Shown here: positions 43,319 to 53,419 of the stretch, piece by piece
How positions within the stretch are numbered: position 1 is the first letter of the stretch
Layout: each line of letters starts with the position of its first letter
NCBI GenBank assembly: GCA_026168455.1
Contig: JANSJX010000041.1
Coordinates: forward strand, 1-64,000
Source of the DNA: Theocolax elegans
Lineage: Eukaryota; Arthropoda; Insecta; Hymenoptera; Cerocephalidae
Reading direction: 5' to 3'
DNA length: 64,000 nucleotides
Translations under genes and position numbers: made by a program
Notes under the pieces: model-generated
The model's input: the letters and a program-made list of their open reading frames with translations, nothing else
The model's database searches: none
What the model was told of the DNA's origin: nothing

Positions 43319-44947
43319 CAAGGGGTGTACATGACCTCCGGGAAACGGATCTCATCCTAACTTTGGTATGTCTTTTATAATATAAAAATATGAAGAAAGC
43401 CAAGTTATCTCTTGCCAATGGCCACTTTTACGGAAGTTATTCGACATCCAATAATAATAGCAGTAAAAAATACTTCCAATTCGGTCGCTTATAACTCGAA
43501 AACAAATAAAGATAAACAATTGAACCAAAAACCGGAAGAAAGTTGAGTTCAAGTAGATATGGTTTAAAAAAAGAAGTTCAAATTGCTTTATTTCAAGCAA
43601 AGTTATGAAGAAAATAAGAAATTGAAGATTATTAAGCCAAAAGAAACAATAAATTTTTCATATTAAATTTTGACTTAATAATCTTTAATTTCTTATTTTC
43701 TACATTACTTTGCTTCAAATTAAGCAATTTGAGCTTCTTTTTTTTTAAACCATATCTATTTGAACTCAACTTTCTTCCGGTTTTTGGTTCGATTGTTTTT
43801 TGAGTTATCCCAAGTGAAAATAATTTATAAATTTTTTATAAAAAATTTATAAAATACATTTTATACAATTTTTATAAAAAATTGGCCATATAAAATTTGT
43901 ATAAAAATACTTGTATAAAATTTTTTTTGTAGAAAATATATAAAAGGACTGTGTTAAAAATAAATTAAACGTATTAATCAGTTACACCGTCCTGCAGTAA
44001 CGGATAAAAAAATTTAGTTGGAACGACCGAGAGGTTACGGACACAAAAATCATGAGTAATTCAGTGCGACAAAGATTACTGCTGCCACCGACGATATTGA
44101 TAAAAATTGTAACAGTTCCTTCTTTAGTGTGATTTGGCTAAAAGTTTTGAACGCCATTCCCGTTTTGATTGATTTTTTCAAAGTTGTTGCATCCGGCGGT
44201 CTCTTAACATCGACCTGGACATTGTGAAGGTTAAACGGGGTCTGATCAAATGTTTTGTTCTGTGGTTGTCAAGACAGTTTTCAACTTTTTCATTAGCAAC
44301 CAAAGAAAAAATTGAATATTGACTTGACAACCACAGAACAAAACATTTGATCAGACCCCGTTTAACCTTCACAATGTCCAGGTCGATGTTAAGAGACCGC
44401 CGGATGCAACAACTTTGAAAAAATCAATCAAAACGGGAATGGCGTTCAAAACTTTTAGCCAAATCACACTAAAGAAGGAACTGTTACAATTTTTATCAAT
44501 ATCGTCGGTGGCAGCAGTAATCTTTGTCGCACTGAATTACTCATGATTTTGGTGTCCGTAACCTCTCGGTCGTTCCAACTAAATTTTTTTATCCGTTACT
44601 GCAGGACGGTGTAACTGATTAATACGTTTAATTTATTTTTAACACAGTCCTTTTATATATTTTCTACAAAAAAAATTTTATACAAATTTTATATGGCCAA
44701 TTTTTTATAAAAATTGTATAAAATGTATTTTATAAATTTTTTATAAAAAATTTATAAATTATTTTCACTTGGGATAAGCGACCGAATTGAAAGTATTTTT
44801 TACTGCTATTATTATTGGATGTCGAATAACTTCCGTAAAAGTGGCCATTGGCAAGAGATAACTTGGCTTTCTTCATATTTTTATATTATAAAAGACATAC
44901 CAAAGTTAGGATGAGATCCGTTTCCCGGAGGTCATGTACTCCCCTTG
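43319..44947. mobile_element. 1.6-kb palindromic element, TAA target duplication
   Basis: The ends CAAGGGGTGTACATGACC and GGTCATGTACTCCCCTTG are inverted and TAA flanks both sides (43316-43318, 44948-44950). The arms run almost to the centre near 44285. The left arm is lengthened by a nested insertion (43494-43804) that the right arm lacks. The interior shares homology with 38382-39110. Confidence 0.9.
43494..43804. mobile_element. Nested fold-back element, TTAT duplication
   Basis: AACTCGAAAAC and GTTTTTTGAGTT ends, with inner arms GAACCAAAAACCGGAAGAAA and its inverse. The opposite palindrome arm (44765-44776) preserves the uninterrupted CTTATCCCAAG, so TTAT (43490-43493, 43805-43808) is duplicated. 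Confidence 0.85.
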
Positions 44948-44949
44948 TA

Positions 44950-45025
44950 AGTAGTTATTGTATATATACTGTATACTTATATATGTTTGTATAGTATATG
45001 TATTGTAGTATATATACATTGTATA

Positions 45026-45061
<36 letters not shown>
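44950..45061. repeat. TA-rich microsatellite
   Basis: Degenerate TATA/GTATAT sequence ending in an uninterrupted (TA)n run at about 45023-45061. Confidence 0.9.
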
Positions 45062-45063
<2 letters not shown>

Positions 45064-45383
45064 TCTCACATTTTTTGTCTACTAGCAGAAAAAAAAGCTC
45101 AGTAATGGTTTGTATGCTAATTGGGTGCAATTTTCAATTTAATGCAATGTACTTTGCTAAAAAACATATAAAATTAACACGTAAAATTTTTAGCTTTATG
45201 TTTTAACTCGCTTTTAGTCTCAAATACCAATTAAACAATGATTTTTTTAGATTTTCAATTTAATAGGTTAAGTATAATTTTTACATTGAAATGGTCAATC
45301 ACTACTATTTCTTACTACTTTACTACTATACTTTTTCTTTTTAATTATTTTATTTATGATATTTAAGATTCGATTTATCCGTT

Positions 45384-46607
45384 ATGTTTCCTGCGGTTAA
45401 TGCTGCACTATATGCAGCAGTGCTCGAAGAAGTCGAAAGAAATGAGCGTAAGGAACTAGTTCGTATTATAAAACATTAAGAGACATTTCAAATCCATTTC
45501 TGCTCGATTCTAAATACTTTCGCAAGCATTACAGGTAAGTAAAATATATATGGACTACTTCACGTCAAGTGTATTTATTTTTAACACCTAAAATATTTTT
45601 TTCTATTTTCTGGAAGATATTTCCAGCCTGTTTTCAAAATTTTAATTAATAGTAATCGTTGAATTTCGTGCAGGTGTTAAAAAAATGTTAATAACAGCAT
45701 TTTAGCAATAAATGAATTTATATTATTTTTTAACCTCTTAATTTAAATAATTACAGATTAACACCTGCGTTAGCTGTCTCTTTAATTGATGCATTGAAAC
45801 CGCATATGCCAGCAACTCAACGAAGTACAGGTATACCTGATTTCCTACAAATTTTATCAGCGATAAGATTTCTAGCAGAAGGATCATTTCAAAAAGGTAC
45901 GGCAAATGATATTCACCATCCAATGAACCAGTCATCTGTAAGTCGATGTACAGATAGAGTTGTAAATGCTCTATGTGCCGTACAAAATGATTATATACGT
46001 TTTCCTCAAACGAGAGAAGAGAGGCAAACTGTTTCCAATAAGTAAGTTTAAAAAATTTATTTTTTTTTTAAACAAAAGAATCCATTAATGAAAAAACCCT
46101 GTTTATCAGGCACTCGGGCATGTTTTCAGCAATATATGTTACCACAAATTAATGAAAAATTGTCAAAAAAATCACTTAAGTTTTAGTACTCGTGAAAACA
46201 AAAAAATCGAGTGATTTTTTTCAATTTGATTTGTTCAATTTGATAAACAAAATTTTTTTTCATTTTTTGGACTTATCTCAGGCTTTTCCCTTTAATTTAT
46301 ATTTAATTATTTTTTTATAAATTATGAAGAAAAATAAAATAAACTATGAAAATATAATTATTATCAATTAGTTGATGAAATTGACAGCTTTAATTAATTT
46401 TGCAGATTTCGTAGCTATAACAGAATTCCAGGTATCATTGGACTGATCAATTGTTTTCTTATCACTTGTGTTCGACCATCAGAAAATGAAAAGGCATTTT
46501 TTAATTATAAAGTTGGTTCAGCAATGAATGTGCAAAGTAGCAAGATGTCATCTTTTGTATTATTTTAGAGCCCAGGATGAAATTTATTTTTCCAGAAAGA
46601 GCTAAGA
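45384..46607 (+). pseudogene. HARBI1-like (PIF/Harbinger) transposase, three exons, decayed
   Basis: Exon 1 is 45384-45534: MFPAVNAALY, then a frameshift at the TAA near 45478 before SNPFLLDSKYFRKHYR. Exon 2 is 45757-46041 (LTPALAVSLIDALKPHMPAT, LQILSAIRFLAEGSFQ, SVSRCTDRVVNALC). Exon 3 starts at 46406 (FRSYNRIPGIIGLINCFLIT, RPSENEKAFFNYKVGSAMNV). Splice sites are good: AG/GTAAGT at 45534, TTACAG at 45756, AA/GTAAGT at 46041 and TTGCAG at 46405, and phases match. In the family the exon-3 motif carries the first catalytic Asp (GxxDG); here it reads GLINC, so the nuclease is dead. The similarity ends near QSSKMSS. A fold-back fragment sits in intron 1 and another repeat in intron 2. Confidence 0.85.
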
Positions 46608-46640
46608 AAAGCTAATAAATTTTATAATCAATTTATAATA

Positions 46641-47095
46641 TGCAGATTTTGGACTCTATTAATAGTTAGTAAGAATTTATAACTTTTATTAGCTCTTCTT
46701 AGCTTTTGCTAGATTTTATTAGTTTTCAGGTTTTTTTCAAAAGCAAAAGAAATGTACTTAAAAAAGCTAATAAGTACTAATAACTTTTTTAAGTTATTAT
46801 ATACAGTAAATAAGTATTTAGAATTTTTATGAATATTTACCAATAGCAATCTTTTATTAATAGCTTTTGTTTTTTTGCATATATCACTTAGAAACAGCTA
46901 AAAACAGTTAAATACAGGAAAATGCAACAGTTACTATTAGTGTCATTTTGTCGTTTTTCACGATATTTTCGAAATACAAAAATCTAATAAAACCTAATAA
47001 AGCTTAGAAATATTTACGAAATTTTAAAAATAACTAATAAAAGCTTATAAACATTACCAAATTTTTTAAACTATTCCTAGAGTCCAAAATCCGCA
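46641..47095. mobile_element. 455-bp MITE
   Basis: TGCAGATTTTGGACTCTA at the left and TAGAGTCCAAAATCCGCA at the right are inverted. The interior is AT-rich with repeated AGCTAATAA motifs. No target duplication was fixed. Confidence 0.7.
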
Positions 47096-47164
47096 CTTTA
47101 TAAAGTGTTATGTAAATCTAATAAAAGCTAATAACTTTATTAAGTATTTATAGACATTATACAC

Positions 47165-48290
47165 ATAAAAGATTGCAGCAAGCTTGCTGGAAGCTTGCGT
47201 GTAAGTTTCGGAATCTATTTGCAAGATTGTGTGAAATATTGTTGCAAGCTAAAATATGTCGCGACATATTCATGGTCACAATCTTCCACGGAATCTTGCA
47301 GTGAACTTCCAGGATAACTACCTGCAAGATTCCTCGCAAGATTCCGACAAGCTTGCTGCAAGATTCTGAAAGGTGTCTGCAAGCTTACTGGAAACAATTC
47401 CGGTAACTTTATGCAAGTTTTCAGATAAAACAACAGAAATGTTGCTAGCAATATTGTATAAAACTTTTGGTAAAATATTGCTGCAAGGTAAGATTGCCAG
47501 CCATAGACGCGGTCTCTCACGGCATCTTGCAGTAAACTTCCAGGGAATCTTCCTGCAAGATTCCTCGCAAGATTCCGACAAGGTTGCTGCAAGTTTCTGA
47601 AAGGTGTCTTCAACCTTGCTGTAAGCATTTCTGAAAATTTTATCCGACAGAAAGATTTCTAGCAATATTATCTAAAGCTTTAAGAAAGGTTTTAGAAAAC
47701 TTTTTGAAACATTGCTGCAAGCTAAAAACCCGACGAACATCCATGGTCATAATTTTCGTCGGAATCTTTCAGTGAACTACCAGGATAACTCCCTGCAAGG
47801 TTTTTCGGAAGATTCCAACAAGGTTGCTGCAAGATTCTGAAAGGTGTCTGCAAGCTTACTGGAAACAATTTTGGAAAATTTATGCAAGTTTTCACTTAAA
47901 ACAACAGAAAGGTTCCTAGCAATATTGTCTAGAGCTTTACGAAAGATTTCAGAAACCGTTTTAAAATATTGCTTGAAATATTGGTCACAATCTTACATGG
48001 AATTTTTATAGAAACATCCGTGCAAGATTCCCCGCATGATTCCTACGGGACGACTGCAAGGTTCTGAAAAATTATTACAATTTTGCTAGAAGCATTCTCC
48101 GAAACTTTATGTAAGTAGTTAGCGAAATTTTAAGAGAGAAATTATTCCTCAGCTATTCATAAATGCATATGTGATATTTCGGGATCTTTTCTTGATTGCT
48201 GCAAACTAAGAATCGGCATACATGTCTGGTCTCTATCTTTCTGTAACTATTGCAGTAATTTTTCAGAAAATAATTTTTCTGGCTGTAAAC
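47165..48290. repeat. ~238-bp tandem repeat, about four diverged units
   Basis: Landmark CTTGCAGTGAACTTCCAGGA recurs at about 47295, 47526, 47766 and, diverged, 48004 (spacings 231, 240, 238). Units are rich in GCAAGATTC and GCTGCAAG. Overlapping open frames on both strands follow from the repetition. Confidence 0.88.
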
Positions 48291-48804
48291 CAGCTGATTT
48301 TACAAATCTTAATTTTATTACATACATTGTTGTTTGCAATATCTATTTAGAATATTTAATAAATTGCAGTACTTAAATTATAGTAACCTACCTTTAGTAA
48401 CCCCAATAAAATTGCAGAGCGATTTTTTTCAAATAATTAATTTAAAATTAATTTTCTCTTCAAGAATATTGTGGTATAAAATTGATCTGTGTAATTAGGT
48501 AAAATCTCAATTATTTAATAATAGTACATTACGATTTAACTACGCAAAATAGGTGATACCCACAAGAAGCGGGTTTACAAAAATACGAGTGTGGGAGTCA
48601 CCTATTCGCACGTGTATCGCATAATACTATTTTTCCTAACTCCGTGCGCAAAATCGAATTTTGAATTAAAAGGATGAGACAAAGGAAAGTTCACAATTTA
48701 TTATAGATTTAAGACTATTTATTTTAAATAAAATTATAAATTATTATAAGTACGAATAATATATAAAATATATTATAGATGAATATAGAATATTATCTAA
48801 TTAT
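48291..48804. other. AT-rich stretch, probable 3' flank of the next gene
   Basis: No frame or repeat recognised. Minus-strand AATAAA-like signals near 48700-48770 would fit a 3' end for the gene at 48805-49212. Confidence 0.35.
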
Positions 48805-49212
48805 CTAATCCGAATCACGTTCAGGAGATAAACTAATGGTTTTAAAAGCTCCTCGGTTTTTTGATTTACCACTGAAAAAATATATGTAGATATATAAAGA
48901 AAATATTCATAAAGTTATTCATTAACAGTAGAAATATATACAGTGTCACCTCTAACAAGAATGTCTCACTCTTCGTACCTCACATATCTTATAGGCAGGG
49001 AAAAAGTTAACTCTAATCGAAAACCCGGTAATTTTTATTAAGGCCTTTGAGTGAGACTTCTCGACATTGAATTATATCCTACTGTATTTTATAATAATCA
49101 AATATTAACCTTTGGTATCTCTTCAAACGAGTGTTCGATTGGTCAAGCCACGAACTTATGGCTTCCTTTATTTCGTCGTCGCTCACGTCAGAGTAATCCA
49201 TACGACAGGCTT
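48805..49212 (-). CDS. Two-exon small protein or 3' end of a longer gene
   Basis: Minus-strand exon 49110-49212 follows a strong acceptor (TTTTATTTTTATTAG) and contains ATG at 49199-49201. It encodes MDYSDVSDDEIKEAISSWLD and continues to a donor after TACCAAAG (GTTAAT). The terminal exon 48805-48871, after an acceptor ATTTTTTCAG, encodes GKSKNRGAFKTISLSPERDS and ends in TAG. Phases fit (2+1), giving 52 residues from that ATG: an acidic helix then a basic Ser-rich tail. The 5' exon also reads open upstream of the ATG, so it may be an internal exon of a longer gene. No family is recognised. Confidence 0.45.
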
Positions 49213-49559
49213 CTAATAAAAATAAAATTAAGAAACGAGAATATAATTTCTATTAAATAATGGTTATTAAATTGTGATATAATTCGAAAAATAAACAATT
49301 TTATTAGAACATATACAACAATAATAAAAAGTTCTGTTCCATGTATTAAATATCGTTTTCGATATAGTATGCGTAAAATCTGCATCGAAAAATATAATTC
49401 GCAACGTGTGCGTTGCAAAGTTGTAGATTTTTACGCACTTCTTTCGGAATATACTACTTGAATACAGTGTGCGTAAACTCCCGCGTAGAAAAAATTTCGT
49501 AGGTAAATTATTGGAAATTATACCATTGGAAAATCATGGTTACATCAATGCAAAAATTT

Positions 49560-50440
49560 GTCAAAATCATTGCTAATGAGCAACAAAAAAAATACATTTT
49601 TAAATCAAAATATTCCTCTTTAATTGCAAAATCGTGGCATTTTTGGTGAAAGCTTTTCTGGAGAAATCAGTCATGAAAATCCCATTATTTTTTATTGATA
49701 AATCCTTGTTATTTTTTATAATTACATAGAAGAAAGCTTGGAAATTTTTTGATGTCGATGTCAACTCGCAGAGCAAATTTTCCCATGAAAAGACCATGTA
49801 TTTTCTAGTGGTAAATCGTGGCTTTTTTAATAAAATTTCCTGGAAAAATTATTGCATTTTTTTGGCGAGGAACGTCAACTCGAAGTGCAAATTTTCCCAT
49901 GAAAATGCTGTGTATTTTCTAATAGTAAATCCTTGCTTTTTTTTATCAAATTTCGTGCAAAAGCATGGCATTTTTTCGGCCATGAACGCCAACTTAAAGC
50001 GCAAATTTTACCATGAAAATGCCGTGCTTTTATTATTGGAAAAACAGTGCTTTTTATTAAAATTTTGTGGAAAAACATGGCATTTTGTTGGCAACGAATG
50101 TCAATTTTAGGCGCAAATTTTCCCATGAAAAATGCCGTGTATTTTCTAGTGGTATATCCTTGCTTTTTTTATCAAATTTCGTGGAAAAGAATGGCATTTT
50201 TTTCGGTGATAAGCGTCAACTTAAAGCGTAAATTTTACCACGAAAATGTCGTGCTTTTTTTATTGCTAAATCCCTCCTTTTTCAAATTCTGTGGGAAAAA
50301 CATGGTATTTTTTTTAAACGTCAGCCTATTTTTTTAGTTTAAAACCCTTGTTTGTTTACAAAAACTTTTGTCGAAAAAGTATGGCATTTGTTGTGATGAA
50401 CGTTAACTTAAGGGTTACATATTTCCACGAAAACTGACTA
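49560..50440. repeat. 113-bp minisatellite, about seven units
   Basis: Landmark GTGTATTTTCTAGTGGTAAAT and variants recur at about 49794, 49908, 50021, 50134 and 50250 (spacings 113-116), with GCAAATTTTCCCATGAAAATG between them. Diverged units extend to both sides. Open frames on both strands are a by-product. Confidence 0.88.
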
Positions 50441-50731
50441 CCTTTTGCCTCTAAGTTTAAACCTGAATCGTTTACTTTCATTTTATGAATTTTCTAACGA
50501 ATATTGTTCTTTTTTGTATAGTATTGTAAGATAGCAAATACAGAAGCTATTATTCTCAAGGCCGTCTGTACAAATATTTTTTTTAAAAGGTAGGTGCAAT
50601 TACGATTAAAAATATTACTTTATTAACTTTAATTCATACAACATTTAAACAATAATAGATACCAATAATTTCTAACTTAAAACAATAACGAATAATAGAT
50701 TAATATCCAGATATCTTGATTGGTTCTTGAT

Positions 50732-52529
50732 CTATGAAGTACTCTGAGATTTTTTCTGAAAAATACAGTAATGGACATTTAATAAGTTTATCATTCATTA
50801 ATTAAAATTAAAGTTAAGTAATGAATTATATTTAGTTTACCTTAGATTTTGTAGTTCCGTTTCTTTCATTCTTTTTAGGGTTACGCAACGTTGTACACTG
50901 GTTACAAAGTATGGCCATGAATTCTTGAAATGTAATTTGTTTTGTTACATGTCTATTAACATACCCTGACAATAGCATTATTAATTAAATATATAATTTA
51001 TTACATTTGCAGAGAAAATAACTATTAAATTAATAAATAAACATACTTACAAAATATTACATTTTTAATATCCTGTGGTATCGCAGCCCTATTTTTATTA
51101 CCCTTAGGTACTAATTTTTTTAAATTTTCTTTGCCGACGAGATAAAGCATTAATCGTCTTGTCATTTCAGCTGGCCTGTCATTAAGACGCTTAGCATCAG
51201 CAAGACTTAAAATATCTATAAATAAACCGGTTTCGGGCTTTATTTCTACGGCTCCCTTTCTTTTTCGATAAGCCGGCAAGTCGAAATTAAATAAAATTTC
51301 CTGAAAAAAAATGTTTTTATTAAGAAATAATTCTAAGAAGTATATGAGTATAACTTACTACCTGCACATTTTCATCCTCTTTACGTAGTTCTTGCAAATC
51401 TTTTGTCACATTTATTAAAGAAAATATCGATTTATCAATAGCTATAAATATAAAAATTATAACTTTTTATAGTACATATACAATAAATATTACATGAATA
51501 CTACTAATTATAAAATAAGTTTCTACCTAATTTCATTTTCTTACAGCTTGGGCAGCCTTTTCCTTTTTCTTCATGGTCAAATTCATTTTCTAACTCCTGA
51601 TCATTTTCATTATTCGGTTGCGTATATGACTCGTACATAAAATCCTCATCTTTTGACTTTTCCGATTCTCTTTCGAATTCGTCGTTTTCTGTCACCCTTC
51701 TATCTACCTTCTCTTCGTGATCTACATTATATAATACTTCTTCTTCAGAAATTAATTTATGTTTTTTGCTGTTCATGTCGTGCTTTTGATTAATTGATTT
51801 TATTTGACTTAAAGATTTTCTTTTTTCATCCCTTAATTCTTGGACACTGTTACGTTTATTTAAATTTTCCTTAACTTCCATCAAATTTTTAAGTTTGAAA
51901 TTACTTTTTGTCACAATCCCAGATTTTAATTTCTTATTTGTCATTTCTAATGTTTAATAAATAGTTAATAAAAATTCGCAGTAAAAATTTTTATTTTAAG
52001 AGATGTATAAAAGGAAATACCTTTATTGGCATTCACTTCTTGTGCTTTTTTATTTGGTATACCGGATGGTCCAGGATTACTATTTAACACTTCCTCATGC
52101 TTTGCCATATCAAAAATAGATTTCTTGTTATGCACATTTTTATTTAAATTATTAATTGCTGCGGCTAGATTTTTTTTTTTAGTTTTTGCATTTTTTTTCT
52201 CTTCAATCAATATTTTTTCTATATCTGTCAATAACCTTCCATCTGTACTAACTTCTAACGACTCAAGATAATCATAATCATCTGTAAACGAAATTGAATA
52301 AATGAAGAAAGGCAGGTCCTCAGAAATATTTTTCCTTACATATTTTAATTTGTATGGTATGGAGTTTAATAAAACAAAACTTACTGCTTTTTTTCAATAT
52401 ACGTGCTTTATATTTTTTCGTTCCATATATTACTTCAGCTTCGTCGTTTTCCTCTTTTCCTTCGTTTAAGTAATCTGCACTAATAACAGCTTTCGTTTTA
52501 CTTTTTATAAAATATATTAAATAAAACAT
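50732..52529 (-). CDS. BEN-domain protein, seven exons, complete
   Basis: Exons on the minus strand: 52385-52529, 52021-52281, 51527-51946, 51362-51441, 51051-51300, 50841-50965, 50732-50755. All introns are GT-AG, all phases agree, total 1305 nt (434 residues); exon 4 could end 3 nt later at a better GTAAGT. The N-terminus (MFYLIYFIKSKTKAVISADY, then VIYGTKKYKARIL) is the small folded head common in insect BEN-family proteins. A Lys/Glu-rich disordered middle follows, then SCKKMKL. The C-terminal BEN domain lies in exons 5-6 (AEMTRRLMLYLVGKENLKKL, NKNRAAIPQDIKNVI, YVNRHVTKQITFQEFMAIL). The tail is KKSQSTS. BEN domains bind DNA or chromatin factors and often repress transcription, so a nuclear role is expected. 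The gene is intact and probably a host gene; the family is expanded in ants (memory). Confidence 0.85.
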
Positions 52530-52552
52530 CTTTTATATTTATCTATAACCCT

Positions 52553-52721
52553 TAGTTATATCACGACTAAATCAAAAGTTTGGTTAAGTTTCTAAAAAAA
52601 AAAGCATCGTAACTCTCGACGTGAAATGTGCAATTATAATTATTTTTATGAATTTTATATATATTCAAAGATTCGATTTTTTTTATAAACTTAACCAAAC
52701 TTTTTGATTAAACATATAACC
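52553..52721. repeat. 169-bp hairpin element upstream of the BEN gene
   Basis: AATCAAAAGTTTGGTTAAGTTT (52570-52591) pairs with AAACTTAACCAAACTTTTTGATT (52687-52709), and ends GTTATAT / ATATAAC also match. It begins 24 bp upstream of the BEN start codon, within its probable 5' UTR or promoter. Confidence 0.75.
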
Positions 52722-53419
52722 GCGAAAAGAACTGGATTCAAGCATCGAATTCGACAAACTATATGCACACTAGTCAGCAAGTAAAGGTAACGATTATTAT
52801 AAAATACGACTACTTGTAATTTTCAATGACGACTATATTACTATTATATAAGTATATTTTACTGTATACTATTATTATATTGTATAATAGTTATTTTTGA
52901 TATTTTATCCTAATGTTCTTTAAAAAGCTATTAATTTCGTTTATATTGTTACGTCAAACAGTCATGCTATTATATTTTAATTCACTTGCTAGATTTAATT
53001 CATTATGCATTGAATTTAATTTACATCGTTTGGAAAAATAAAGCGAATGGAAAATTCTAGGCTAAAGTAAACCCAAAAAAAAACTCTTCGAGAAAGGAGT
53101 CATATTTCCCTTTTTTATGACTTTCAGATGCATCGGTCAACTGTCGCTCGGGCATCTGCTTTCTTTCAATTGATTTTATTGCTTAAAGATGTGCATGGCA
53201 CTTTTCTTGGGTTTTTCCCAACGCTTAAACCTTCCAATCGTCTAACTTTTATTACTAAGAATTACAATCAAGAACTCAAATTTACTTGTTTTAAAATATA
53301 CTATATTTATTAATAACTAAACGTTACTAGACGTAACACCCGACGCCTTAAACGGTTGCTAGGTATAAAAAAAATATACGTAGCAATCGTTACTATTCTC
53401 CATCACAAAATCAATCTAC
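52722..53419. other. Spacer between BEN gene and retroelement; possible 3' UTR
   Basis: No LTR could be recognised: nothing here recurs near 62.6-64.0 kb. A 61-codon plus-strand frame (53128-53313) has no motif or splice context. The part near 53330-53419 may be the retroelement's 3' UTR. Confidence 0.35.

Noticed and set aside
47157..50337. Multiple 60-137-codon frames on both strands
   Set aside because: Produced by the ~238-bp and 113-bp tandem repeats.
53128..53313. 61-codon plus-strand frame near the env 3' side
   Set aside because: No motif and opposite strand to both neighbours; chance open frame.
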